From NCBI GenBank assembly GCA_947503275.1, contig CANNCZ010000002.1, positions 888,733 to 952,732 on the forward strand: a DNA stretch of 64,000 bases, read 5' to 3'. Each line of letters begins with the position of its first letter. Position 1 is the first letter of the stretch. The DNA is from an uncultured Erythrobacter sp. (lineage in GTDB: Bacteria; Pseudomonadota; Alphaproteobacteria; Sphingomonadales; Sphingomonadaceae). Below are positions 54,862 to 63,542 of this stretch, one piece after another. A program made the position numbers and the translations under genes. The notes beneath the pieces were generated by a model. The model was given only the letters and a program-made list of their open reading frames with translations. It searched no databases and was not told where the DNA came from.

Positions 54862-56310
54862 ATGTTCGCCAAGCGTCACTTCGCCATCCTACTCGCAACT
54901 GCCGCTTTGCCGTTGGGCGGGTGCGTTATCCAAGGGGGCGACACCTACTCAGGCGTTGCAGATCGTCCGGCGCCCGTTGCGCAGGCCCCCCAAAGTGAGC
55001 GCGCCAAGAACGTTATCCTGTTTATCGGCGATGGCATGGGCATTTCCACCATCACAGCGGCCCGCATCTACGAAGCGCAAAAGCGCGGGGAAACAGGTGA
55101 GGAAAACACGCTCTCGTTCGAAAACTTTGAAAATGTCGCGTTGGTCAAGACCTACAATGTCAACGCGCAGGTGCCCGACAGCGCGGGCACTGCGACCGCG
55201 ATGCATTCGGGTGAAAAGACCAATATCGGATTTTTGGGGGTGAGCGCCGAGGGGCGTCGCGGATCGTGTGCTGACACGGTCGCACACCCGCTGCCGCTGC
55301 TGGGTGAAGAAGTGAAACAGCGCGGACTCGCACTTGGTATCGTTTCAACCGCGCGGATCACCCATGCGACCCCGGCAAGCGTCTATGCGCGCGCCTCTGA
55401 TCGCAATTGGGAGGGCCATGTCGTCACCGAAGACGGCGATGATGCAAGCGCTTGTGAAGACATTGCCACGCAATTGATGGCCGCAGATTGGGACTTGGCT
55501 TTGGGTGGCGGCTCACGGTTCTTTTATGGAACCTCGGATGGCGGCAGGCGCATGGAAGAGAGCGCAGATCTGCCCGCTGGATGGGTTGCGCGCACTGGCG
55601 GCACGTTCGTTACTACGGCCGCTGAACTTGAAGCGGCCCCTTCGGATCGCCCTGTCTTTGGTCTCTTTTCATCAAGCCACATGACTTACATGGCGGAGCG
55701 TTTGGCAGAGGGCGCCGAGGAAAGCACTGAGCCGACCCTCACTGACATGACCTCGCAGGCGATCTCTCGTCTTTCGAGTGATCCTGACGGTTTCTATCTG
55801 ATGGTCGAATCGGGGAGGATTGATCACGGCCACCATGCCGGGCGCGCCGGTCTTGCCCTTGAGGAGACCGTCGAATTCGCCCGTGCGATCCAGTATGCGA
55901 TCGACAACACCGATCCAGAGGAAACTCTGATCATGGTCACAGCCGACCACAGCCATGTTTTTACCATTGCGGGCTACCCTAGGCGTGGGAATGATATTCT
56001 TGGATTGGTGGTCCCACCAAGCGGCGATATCTCGAACACTGAAGAGCCTACGCCAGCTAACGATGGGCGGCCCTACACGACTTTGGGTTATGCCAACGGT
56101 CCTGGCTCTATCGCAGGCCTCGACCCGCGTCCTGATCCTGAAACGGGCGTCGCCGCGCAGCAGCAATCCACCATTCCACTAAGATCAGAGACTCATGCGG
56201 GTGAGGACGTCGCTCTCTACGCCCAAGGCCCCGGTGCCGATAAAGCGCGCGGGGTGATCGAACAGAACGTCATCTACGACATCATTCGCAGCGCGTTTGG
56301 CTGGGAGTGA
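54862..56310 (+). CDS. Alkaline phosphatase, predicted lipoprotein
   Basis: A 482-residue phosphomonoesterase of the PhoA superfamily, predicted to be membrane-anchored by the lipobox LGGC (Cys21). The metal site GDGMGIST lies near 57-64 and the nucleophile Ser107 in PDSAGTATAMHSG. THATPASVYARASDR, then GRIDHGHHAG and TADHSHVF bring the remaining metal ligands. It would release phosphate from organic esters outside the inner membrane. I looked for a Pho box upstream and found none. A hairpin lies 47 bases after its stop. Confidence 0.94.
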   Translation: MFAKRHFAILLATAALPLGGCVIQGGDTYSGVADRPAPVAQAPQSERAKNVILFIGDGMGISTITAARIYEAQKRGETGEENTLSFENFENVALVKTYNVNAQVPDSAGTATAMHSGEKTNIGFLGVSAEGRRGSCADTVAHPLPLLGEEVKQRGLALGIVSTARITHATPASVYARASDRNWEGHVVTEDGDDASACEDIATQLMAADWDLALGGGSRFFYGTSDGGRRMEESADLPAGWVARTGGTFVTTAAELEAAPSDRPVFGLFSSSHMTYMAERLAEGAEESTEPTLTDMTSQAISRLSSDPDGFYLMVESGRIDHGHHAGRAGLALEETVEFARAIQYAIDNTDPEETLIMVTADHSHVFTIAGYPRRGNDILGLVVPPSGDISNTEEPTPANDGRPYTTLGYANGPGSIAGLDPRPDPETGVAAQQQSTIPLRSETHAGEDVALYAQGPGADKARGVIEQNVIYDIIRSAFGWE

Positions 56311-56356
56311 AGCGGGGCGCTCTGCCGGCCCGCATGAATTCGAACACCCAAACAAA

Positions 56357-56389
56357 AACCCCTGTGCCGGGGGCGGTGGCACAGGGGTT
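56357..56389 (-). terminator. Strong hairpin; intrinsic terminator on the minus strand
   Basis: A perfect twelve-base stem, AACCCCTGTGCC (56357-56368) with GGCACAGGGGTT (56378-56389). On the minus strand it is followed by TTTTGTTT, a good U tract; the plus-strand side lacks one. It would end the lolA transcript about 175 bases after the lolA stop. It may also act, more weakly, for alkaline phosphatase. Confidence 0.82.
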
Positions 56390-56563
56390 CCATGTTAGCG
56401 TTCGTCACGCTTGTTCAAGACGGATTTTACTGAATGAGGGCAACAGGGGGGAAACCCTTCACTCATCCGCCTTGCCAACAATATTTAGGCGCTTTCGGCT
56501 TTCACGTCTATGAACATGACGATAGTTTTGTCGCATCCATACAACTTTTGCGGGATGAGCCGT

Positions 56564-57235
56564 TCAACGTGGTCGACGAGATGACCGGCGCGGATCACGG
56601 AACCTGAATGTGCTGTCAGGGACGCTGATTCCATAGCGATGATTCGACAGGCGCACTGTGGTGCGATGATTCTGCGCATCCAGCGCCACCCAGTTCATCA
56701 GCTCCAACCCACCCGGCGCACCAGGCGCGCGTGCGAAATTCATGATGATGCGGCCAAATTCGGGTTTTCCGGGGTCGCGCACATCGATGCTGAGCACTTG
56801 TGACGTGCCGGTGGGTATCATCGTGCCGTATTGCTTCACATCACGCGAAGGATCGAGCAACGCGCCCAAAGGCGAATTGCCGATCGGCCAGCGTTCGACC
56901 TGATTGACCTCATAATCGACCATATAAAGAGAGCGGCCATTGGAAACGACCAACAGGTCCGAATCGCTGCCATAATCAAAGCGGATTTTGCCCGGACGCT
57001 TTAACGTCATCGTCCCGCGCACCGTATTGCCCAGACGATCTGTCTGAGTGAAATCTGCGCGCATGGTCGAGATGCCGCGTAGTGCAGAAACTGCGAGATC
57101 CAGATCGGCAGAACTGGTCTGCGCGGCGGCTGGCGAGCTTAATGGAGTCGTCGTACCCAGCGAAAGGCCAAGCGCGAGTGTTCCTGCACCTGCAAAGGCA
57201 AGGCCGGTCCGGCGAATGAGATTTATAATGTCCAT
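56564..57235 (-). CDS. lolA: Outer-membrane lipoprotein carrier protein LolA
   Basis: Periplasmic shuttle that carries lipoproteins from the LolCDE transporter to the outer membrane. From ATG 57235 the 223 residues begin with a long signal peptide (cleavage near SPAAAQ), then the half-barrel strands of the family: LRGISTMRADFTQTDRLGNTVRGTMTLKRPGKIRFDYG, LLVVSNGRSLYMVDYEVNQVERWP. A C-terminal DPRRSSRRPR tail closes it. The basic C-terminal tail is longer than in E. coli LolA. The first codon reads MDIINLIRR. It lies 81 bases after rpmG on the same strand. Confidence 0.88.
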   Translation of the reverse strand: MDIINLIRRTGLAFAGAGTLALGLSLGTTTPLSSPAAAQTSSADLDLAVSALRGISTMRADFTQTDRLGNTVRGTMTLKRPGKIRFDYGSDSDLLVVSNGRSLYMVDYEVNQVERWPIGNSPLGALLDPSRDVKQYGTMIPTGTSQVLSIDVRDPGKPEFGRIIMNFARAPGAPGGLELMNWVALDAQNHRTTVRLSNHRYGISVPDSTFRFRDPRRSSRRPR

Positions 57236-57316
57236 AATCGCTCAGCTAATGGCTGAGCTTTGAACTGTCGATGAATTAACAAAGGTTGCACACCATCGCG
57301 GCGCGCGCCCAAGACC

Positions 57317-57484
57317 TTACTTGATCTTGGCTTCTTTGAACTCGACGTGCTTTTTCGCGACCGGATCATACTTACGGAACACCATCTTTTCGGTGATGTT
57401 GCGTGGGTTCTTTTTGGTCGTGTAGTAAAAGCCCGTACCCTCGGTCGAGACGAGCTTGATCTTCACGGTTGCAGGCTTCGCCAT
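57317..57484 (-). CDS. rpmG: 50S ribosomal protein L33
   Basis: A 55-residue ribosomal protein of the large subunit. The translation [26 protein letters not shown] is followed by [29 protein letters not shown], the standard alphaproteobacterial L33. It lacks the zinc-binding CxxC pairs of the C+ form, so this is the zinc-independent version. A terminator-like hairpin (57534-57563) stands 50 bases before the start codon. Confidence 0.96.
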   Translation of the reverse strand: MAKPATVKIKLVSTEGTGFYYTTKKNPRNITEKMVFRKYDPVAKKHVEFKEAKIK

Positions 57485-57533
57485 GGCGGTTTCCTAAGAT
57501 CGGATGCGGCCATCGCGGATGCGCTATTGGCCT

Positions 57534-57563
57534 AAAAAACAAACGGCGACGCACAACGCCGCC
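57534..57563 (-). terminator. Terminator-like hairpin in front of rpmG
   Basis: On the minus strand GGCGGCG-TTGTG-CGTCGCC (57563 down to 57545, one G-U pair) is followed by GTTTGTTTTTT. It lies downstream of arfB (74 bases) and 50 bases upstream of rpmG. It can end the pabBC-rluA-arfB transcript. It also lies between the only visible -35-like box (TTGACT, 57605-57600 on the minus strand) and rpmG, so it may act as an attenuator in the rpmG leader. Confidence 0.75.
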
Positions 57564-57637
57564 TGACAGACGCGCGCCAATGAGTGATTCACGGGTGAAA
57601 GTCAAGCAGACTCACGCCTCTGATTGCTCTCATGCAG

Positions 57638-58054
57638 CTACCAATCGGAGCGAGAGACCTTGCCGCGCTTCGCCTTTACATCGCCACGCGCTTTTTTGGA
57701 CTTGAGGCGCCGGACCTTGCCGACACGGTTGACCCGGCTCTTGGCGCGCTTTTTGGGCTCGCGATGCGCAGCCTCAAGCATTTCCTCCAGTTTCGCCCGT
57801 GCAGCGGTGCGATTGGCCTCTTGTGTGCGGTGTTGCCGCGCGGTGATGAGCAGGTCACCGCTTGTGGTCAGCTTTGATCCGGCGGCTTCGCGCAGGCGGG
57901 CAAAAACCGGCGGGCTGAGCCGGAGGGCATAGATATTGACGCGCAGCTGCACTTCGGTCGCGACCTTATTGGCGTTTTGTCCGCCGGGGCCGGAACCTGC
58001 GAGAAAACTCTCCTCAGCAAGCCGATGGGCGCGATCGAGTAGCTCTTTATCCAT
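57638..58054 (-). CDS. arfB: Alternative ribosome-rescue factor ArfB (YaeJ-like)
   Basis: A 138-residue peptidyl-tRNA hydrolase that frees ribosomes stalled at message ends. The catalytic GGQ (24-26) lies in GSGPGGQNANKVAT. After the release-factor fold comes a strongly basic C-terminal tail (KKRAKSRVNRVGKVRRLKSKKA), the part that enters the empty mRNA channel. ATG 58054 overlaps the stop of the pseudouridine synthase by eight bases, showing coupling. The longer open frame to 58180 is inside the neighbour gene. Confidence 0.92.
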   Translation of the reverse strand: MDKELLDRAHRLAEESFLAGSGPGGQNANKVATEVQLRVNIYALRLSPPVFARLREAAGSKLTTSGDLLITARQHRTQEANRTAARAKLEEMLEAAHREPKKRAKSRVNRVGKVRRLKSKKARGDVKAKRGKVSRSDW

Positions 58055-58784
58055 CGCCTGATTCGGTAGGAGCCGGTTCTGGTGGTGCTTCCGGAGCTTC
58101 GGGTGCAGGCGGAGCGATAAGGCCAGCGCGCACAAAGTCCTCTGGGAAAGGCGAATAGGCAGTGATCGCCGGTTTGCCATCGCGCATCACGCTGATGCTT
58201 TCGGCGTGCAGCATAGTGCGCGGTGCGCCCTTATTCTGGCCGCGTACCGGGCCATAGACCGGGTCACCCAGCAAAGGCGCGCCGAGACCTTGGAGTGCAT
58301 GGACGCGCAATTGGTGAGTGCGGCCTGTTTCTGGACGGAAGCGGATAAGCGAACGCCTGCGGTCCCCCTCGCCAATCGTCTCAATCAATTCCCAATGTGA
58401 AACCGCAGGCTTGCCCTTCTTCGCGGCAATCATCCGCCAGCCCTTTTCGGCTGAGCTGATCTTGGACAGCGAAAGCTCAATCGTGCCCGATGTTTCGGTT
58501 GGCGCGAAATCGAGGATGGCGAGATAGGTTTTGCCCACCAGTCGATCCTCAAACGCCTTGTTAAACCGTTTCAAAGCCTTTGGATTGCGTGCCATGAGCA
58601 GGCACCCACTGGTGTCGGTATCAAGCCGGTGGACTGCAACCGGTGGCCGTTGAAAGCCGAGCTTCAATTGTTCGATATGGTCAAACAATGCGGGGCCGCC
58701 GCGCTTGGGGCGGTCAACGGGCAGACCGGCGGGCTTGTCGATCACAAGCGCCTCGCCGTCTTCGAATAGGATGGGTATTTTCAT
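58047..58784 (-). CDS. RluA-family RNA pseudouridine synthase
   Basis: Converts a uridine to pseudouridine in rRNA or tRNA. The 245 residues have HRLDTDTSG with the catalytic Asp55, plus VIDKPAGLPVDR and the RPETGRTHQLRVHALQGLGAPLLGDPVYG stretch. The C-terminal tail of about 30 residues is Pro/Ala/Glu-rich and looks disordered. No S4 domain is present. The target uridine cannot be told. It overlaps pabBC upstream and arfB downstream. Confidence 0.92.
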   Translation of the reverse strand: MKIPILFEDGEALVIDKPAGLPVDRPKRGGPALFDHIEQLKLGFQRPPVAVHRLDTDTSGCLLMARNPKALKRFNKAFEDRLVGKTYLAILDFAPTETSGTIELSLSKISSAEKGWRMIAAKKGKPAVSHWELIETIGEGDRRRSLIRFRPETGRTHQLRVHALQGLGAPLLGDPVYGPVRGQNKGAPRTMLHAESISVMRDGKPAITAYSPFPEDFVRAGLIAPPAPEAPEAPPEPAPTESGDG

Positions 58785-60619
58785 ATCAGTTTCGCCTGAA
58801 AGAGCCCGCGCACGGCATTACCGAGCTGAAAGCCGTCTGTAAGATCGTCGAGCGTCAATTCAGCTTCGCGCGCTTGCTCTTTCTCAATCAGATATTCGCG
58901 CAATATGCCGGGCAACAGCCCTAAGGATGCACGTGGAGTAAGCAGGACGCCATCGCGTTCGACAAACACGTTGGTGAAACTGCCTTCGCACACTAACCCA
59001 TCATCGCGCACTAACAAAGCTTCCGAGCCGCCAAGTGCCTTCGCTGCCCCCAGTGCCTCTTCGTAGAAACCACGGTCGCTGGTTTTGTGCGCCAATCGCC
59101 AGTCGGATGGGTCGAGCGGATTGGGCAGTGCAACCACGCTGATCGCCTCATCGAAAGGCTGCGGCATAGGCTGCGTTTCAAGCGCCGTCGCGCCGGAGCG
59201 TGCGGTCAGAAGGCGCAGTTTCACCGGCTGTTCGAGCTCAAAACAAAGAGCCTGGATTTGATTGCGCGCGGCGTGGCGGTCGAATTCAAAGCCCAGAGCC
59301 GCAGCGCTGCGCTTCATCCGCGCGAGGTGCAGCTCAAGCATCGCAACGCCGATCTCTGGATCAAACGCCATTGTTTCAATCAAATCGAATGCAGGCCCGG
59401 TGTGATCGGGCGAGGAGCGGCGTGCAAATCCGGCCTTAACCTCGCATTCCCGGCGTTCGGATAACGGCTCACTATCGGCGACAATGGCAGAGCCAACGCC
59501 CAGAACGGCGCTGCCTTGATCGTTCTCGATTGGGGTTAGACGCAAGCTGCGGATGGCCACATTGAACGCCGCTGCACCGCCACCATCTTTATCCGCCGCG
59601 CCAATTCGCCCGATGGCACCGCAATAGGGCCCTCGCGCGTTGCGCTCCACATCGCCGATCAACTCCATCGCACGGATCTTGGGCGCGCCGGTGATTGATC
59701 CGCATGGGAACAACGCTCGCACAAGGTCCATCGCACTCGTATCAGGAGCAAGCTGCGCGCGAACGCTAGAAACCATTTGATGCACCGTCGGATAACTCTC
59801 CACGGCAAAGGGCGCATCGACCCGCACACTGCCCGGCACTGCGACACGCGATAGGTCGTTGCGCATCAGATCAACGATCATCAGGTTTTCGGCCTTGTCT
59901 TTGACGGAGTGTGCCAGCTCCTCCTTCATCGCCGCATCCGCCGCTGGGTCTGAGACGCGGGGCCTTGTGCCCTTCATCGGCTTTGCCTTGGCCTCTCCAT
60001 CGGACAGAGCCACAAACAATTCGGGCGAAAAGCTCAAAAGCCAATGCGTACCGTCAAACACCATCCCGCCATAGGCAGCACTCGCGGCAGAGCGAAGCGA
60101 CGCATAGAGCGCCATCGGATCACCGCGATAAGACCCGGCAAGCGGATAGGTGAGGTTCGCCTGATAGATATCGCCTGCATGGATCGCTTCGCGCAGCGTC
60201 TCAAACGCGCTTTCATAGCCACCCACCGAAAGCTGCGGGTCAAGCGGGCCGAGACTAGCCGAACCTTGTGCGTGCGCCGCCAACCAAGCCGGCGCATCGT
60301 CAGCAGCAATCCGCTTCGGCGCATCAAACAGGCCAAGCCACACCAGCAATCCGGCAGCGCCACTGCGCGCATCGGCCAATGGAGCCAGTTTCGGCTCGAG
60401 CGCTAAGCCCGCTTCATAGGCGATGTACCCGGCAAGCTCTCCGCCAGATCGCCGCGCAGTGTCTGCCTCTTCAAGCACGCGCGCCACATCTTCGGGCCGG
60501 TGCGCGACAAAGACCTCTCGCGGGTTCGCATAAAACAGCGCATCGGCCGCGCCGCCGCCGTCCGGCGCGCGCGCGTCATCCAGCAATACGAATATGTCTG
60601 ATGGTGCGCGCTGACCCAT
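58781..60619 (-). CDS. pabBC: Fused aminodeoxychorismate synthase component I / aminodeoxychorismate lyase
   Basis: Makes p-aminobenzoate for folate: the N-terminal half (about 1-385) is the chorismate-binding PabB and the C-terminal half (about 395-612) is the PLP-dependent lyase PabC. PabB motifs are GDIYQANLTYPLAG, PMKGTRPR, DLMRNDLSRV and FPCGSITGAPKIRAMELI. PabC has the fold-type IV pattern DLIETMAFDPEIGVAMLELHLARMKRSA, with KTSDR holding the PLP lysine and EGSFTNVFVERDG. ATG 60619 (MGQRAPSDIF) is the first good start; upstream sequence in frame is not conserved. It leads the pabBC-rluA-arfB operon and diverges from the HerA-like gene. Confidence 0.93.
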   Translation of the reverse strand: MGQRAPSDIFVLLDDARAPDGGGAADALFYANPREVFVAHRPEDVARVLEEADTARRSGGELAGYIAYEAGLALEPKLAPLADARSGAAGLLVWLGLFDAPKRIAADDAPAWLAAHAQGSASLGPLDPQLSVGGYESAFETLREAIHAGDIYQANLTYPLAGSYRGDPMALYASLRSAASAAYGGMVFDGTHWLLSFSPELFVALSDGEAKAKPMKGTRPRVSDPAADAAMKEELAHSVKDKAENLMIVDLMRNDLSRVAVPGSVRVDAPFAVESYPTVHQMVSSVRAQLAPDTSAMDLVRALFPCGSITGAPKIRAMELIGDVERNARGPYCGAIGRIGAADKDGGGAAAFNVAIRSLRLTPIENDQGSAVLGVGSAIVADSEPLSERRECEVKAGFARRSSPDHTGPAFDLIETMAFDPEIGVAMLELHLARMKRSAAALGFEFDRHAARNQIQALCFELEQPVKLRLLTARSGATALETQPMPQPFDEAISVVALPNPLDPSDWRLAHKTSDRGFYEEALGAAKALGGSEALLVRDDGLVCEGSFTNVFVERDGVLLTPRASLGLLPGILREYLIEKEQAREAELTLDDLTDGFQLGNAVRGLFQAKLI

Positions 60620-60720
60620 GTTCACCGCCTTAGCCCATTGGGCACCTGTGTCGAGAGCTTGACCGCCTCGCTCTGTCTCTGCACACGGTGAGCAACAAAC
60701 GGGATAAGGGTTTTGAGGCG

Positions 60721-62295
60721 ATGAGCGACATTTTTCTGGGGCTGGGCGGCAATGGCGAAAACCAAAGCTTGGCGCTGAGCCGGGCAAACCGCCACGGATT
60801 GATCGCGGGCGCAACCGGCACAGGTAAAACGGTGACGCTGCAAGGTCTGGCGGAGAGCTTTTCAGCCAATGGTGTGCCGGTGTTTGTTGCCGATGTGAAA
60901 GGCGATTTGTCCGGCATCGCAATGCCCGGATCGCCGAAATTCAAACACGCCGACAAACTGGAAGGGCGCGCCAAGGAATTGGGCATGGACGATTATGCCT
61001 ATTCCGATAATCCGGTCGTGTTTTGGGACTTGTTCGGGGAGCAGGGTCATCCGATCCGCACCACGATCAGCGAGATGGGTCCCCTATTGCTCGCGCGGCT
61101 GCTGGATTTGAACGATACGCAGGAAGGTGTGCTCCAGATCGTGTTCAAACATGCAGATGAAAACGGCCTGTTGCTGCTTGATTTCGGTGATCTGCAATCG
61201 ATGCTGCAATGGGCTTATGAGAATTCCAAGGAGCTGTCCGGCGTCTATGGCAATGTCTCAAAGCAATCAGTGGGCGCGATCCAGCGGCAATTGCTCAGCT
61301 TTGAAGCGCAAGGTGCGGACCATTTCTTTGGCGAGCCGGCGCTGGAAATCGACGACTTCCTGAAATGCGATGAGCAGGGCCGAGGCTATGTCAATGTGCT
61401 GGCCGCGGACACATTGATGCGCAGCCCGAAACTGTATGCGACGTTCCTGTTGTGGCTGCTTGCTGAATTGTTTGAGAGCCTGCCAGAGGTCGGTGACCCA
61501 GAGAAACCAACCCTCGTCTTCTTCTTTGATGAAGCGCACTTGCTGTTCGATGACGCGCCGAAGGCGTTGCAAGACAAGATTGAACAGGTCGTGCGCCTGA
61601 TCCGGTCAAAAGGCGTAGGCGTCTATTTCGTCACGCAAAATCCAATCGATATTCCAGAGGAAGTCGCAGGGCAGCTTGGCAACCGTGTCCAGCATGCTTT
61701 GCGCGCCTTTACCAAGCGTGATCAGCGCGCAATCAAGGCGGCTGCCGAGACGTTCCGGATCAATGACGACATGGACACTGAAGAGGTCATCACCGAATTG
61801 AAGGTGGGCGAGGCGTTGGTCTCAACGCTTGATGAAGAGGGCGCACCCACCGTCGTTCAGCGGACTCTGATCAAGCCCCCGCGTTCGCGCCTTGGTCCTT
61901 TGACGGCAAAAGAGCGCGCGATCATCCAATCCGTTAGCCCATTTGAGGGTAAGTATGACGAGGCTGTCGACCGCGAAAGCGCAGAAGAAGTGCTGCTCGC
62001 CAAGACACAGGATGCGGTCGATACAGCCGACGAGGTCGCGGCCAAAGGCGAAGAAGAAGTGCGTAAGCAGCCGCGCAAAACGAAATCCATGTGGGAAAAA
62101 GCGATCAGTCGCGGGACCAAGGTCGCCGCAGGCGGCATGGCGGGGGCCGCGGCCTCTGCGGTGCTGGGTCGCAAAAGTCGCGCGAACCCGGTGGCATCGG
62201 GAATCAAGTCCGCCGCCGGTTCCATCGCGACCGATCTGGCGGGGCCCATTGCAGGGCGGTTTGTGCGCAACCTAATTGGCGGATTGATGCGGTAA
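60721..62295 (+). CDS. HerA-like ATPase (DUF853, YjgR type)
   Basis: A 524-residue P-loop ATPase of the FtsK/HerA group. Walker A GATGTGKT lies at 30-37, followed by [12 protein letters not shown], Walker [17 protein letters not shown] and [18 protein letters not shown]. The C-terminal part ends with a Gly/Ala-rich stretch ([13 protein letters not shown]). The role of YjgR proteins is not established; a DNA- or protein-translocation function is inferred from the fold. ATG 60721 has GAGG in front; GTG 60688 is an alternative. The next gene begins with no gap. Confidence 0.9.
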   Translation: MSDIFLGLGGNGENQSLALSRANRHGLIAGATGTGKTVTLQGLAESFSANGVPVFVADVKGDLSGIAMPGSPKFKHADKLEGRAKELGMDDYAYSDNPVVFWDLFGEQGHPIRTTISEMGPLLLARLLDLNDTQEGVLQIVFKHADENGLLLLDFGDLQSMLQWAYENSKELSGVYGNVSKQSVGAIQRQLLSFEAQGADHFFGEPALEIDDFLKCDEQGRGYVNVLAADTLMRSPKLYATFLLWLLAELFESLPEVGDPEKPTLVFFFDEAHLLFDDAPKALQDKIEQVVRLIRSKGVGVYFVTQNPIDIPEEVAGQLGNRVQHALRAFTKRDQRAIKAAAETFRINDDMDTEEVITELKVGEALVSTLDEEGAPTVVQRTLIKPPRSRLGPLTAKERAIIQSVSPFEGKYDEAVDRESAEEVLLAKTQDAVDTADEVAAKGEEEVRKQPRKTKSMWEKAISRGTKVAAGGMAGAAASAVLGRKSRANPVASGIKSAAGSIATDLAGPIAGRFVRNLIGGLMR

Positions 62296-63504
62296 ATGCG
62301 CGCGGCAATAATCCTGATCGTGGTTTTGATGGCGCCCTTGTCGGCGTGCGGAGCCTCTGAACCTGCTCCTTCTGAGGGAGATATCGCCCCAGCGGTTGTT
62401 GTGGTCGGATTTGACCGCGATGATACAGTGCCGCTGATCGCCGAAGGTTTGGCCGACCGGTCGACTGGCCGCATGGTGGAAGCCAATGACCCAGTCCGCG
62501 TGGCCAGCATCTCCAAATTGGTGATGGCATTGGCGGCCTTGCGCCTCGTGGACGAAGGCGTGGTTGACCTCGACACGGATGTCTCCACCTATCTTGGCTG
62601 GTCGGTTCGCGCGCCCGGATTTCCCGATACTGCTGTCACACTGCGGCAATTGCTGTCGCACAGGTCGGGTCTGCGCGACTATCAAGGCTACACTATTCCA
62701 TTGGGCGATAGCCTCAAAGACAAATTGAACGACCCGGAGTCCTGGTACGCCGAAGCGCCGCCGGGAAAGGCTCCGTTCGCCTATGCCAACCTTGGATCGC
62801 CTTTGGTCGCCAGCGTGCTCGAGGCGGCGAGCGGAGAACGATTTGACCGGCTGGTCGAGCGAACGGTTTTCGATCCGCTTGGCATCACTGGCTGTTTCAA
62901 TTGGATCGGATGTTCCCCTGAAACCGTCGCCCGCGCGGTGGTGCTCTACCGCGATACAGGCGAGGTTGCGCGCGATGATCCGGGCAACCTTCCGCCCAAT
63001 TGCTCAATCCCGGTGGCCGAGGGCACCGAATGCGATTTTACGAATTATGTGCCGGGAACCAATGCCTCAATCTTCAGTCCACAAGGAGGGCTTCGGATCG
63101 GGATGATCGACCTTGCCCGTCTTGGACAGGCATTGGCCAGTGATGGCGAAGGCGTGCTTCAACCGGGCACTTTGAAAACCTTAATGCAATCCGCAGAGAC
63201 AATGATTGAAGGTCAGAGTTTCTTTTGCGGTTATGGTCTTGGGGTGCAAATGATCGAAGGGTCTGGAAGCGACTGCGTGGACGGGCTGTTCTACGATGGC
63301 CGCGCACGTTGGGGGCACCCCGGGGAAGCCTATGGATTGCGCTCCGGCCTGTGGTTCGACCCGGTAACAGGTGAGGGATTTGCCTATTTTATCACCGCTG
63401 TGCCGCCCCGAGCGGGCGCCGAAGATGAGGGCGGCTTTGACCAACGAGAGATCGCATTGATGGCGCGGGCGACAGAGTTGTTCGCCGACGCAGCGGCACA
63501 GTAA
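62296..63504 (+). CDS. Serine hydrolase, beta-lactamase/DD-peptidase fold, predicted lipoprotein
   Basis: A 402-residue penicillin-binding-like hydrolase, predicted to be anchored by lipobox LSAC (Cys18). The catalytic SxxK is Ser71-Ile-Ser-Lys74, followed by FAYANLG (the YxN element, YAN) and WGHPGEAYGLRSG (HxG element). Four or more cysteines (GCFNWIGC, FFCGYGLG, SDCVDG) could form disulfides. The natural substrate is unknown; class C beta-lactamase relatives often act on peptides or esters. Its ATG immediately follows the HerA-like stop, so the two are co-transcribed. Confidence 0.88.
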   Translation: MRAAIILIVVLMAPLSACGASEPAPSEGDIAPAVVVVGFDRDDTVPLIAEGLADRSTGRMVEANDPVRVASISKLVMALAALRLVDEGVVDLDTDVSTYLGWSVRAPGFPDTAVTLRQLLSHRSGLRDYQGYTIPLGDSLKDKLNDPESWYAEAPPGKAPFAYANLGSPLVASVLEAASGERFDRLVERTVFDPLGITGCFNWIGCSPETVARAVVLYRDTGEVARDDPGNLPPNCSIPVAEGTECDFTNYVPGTNASIFSPQGGLRIGMIDLARLGQALASDGEGVLQPGTLKTLMQSAETMIEGQSFFCGYGLGVQMIEGSGSDCVDGLFYDGRARWGHPGEAYGLRSGLWFDPVTGEGFAYFITAVPPRAGAEDEGGFDQREIALMARATELFADAAAQ

Positions 63505-63542
63505 GCGCGATCCGGCGCGAACTAAGCTGTGATTGCGGTGTT

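Noticed and set aside
56485..56679. 64-codon open frame on the minus strand after lolA
   Set aside because: It overlaps the lolA 3' end in another frame and has no ribosome site or family features.
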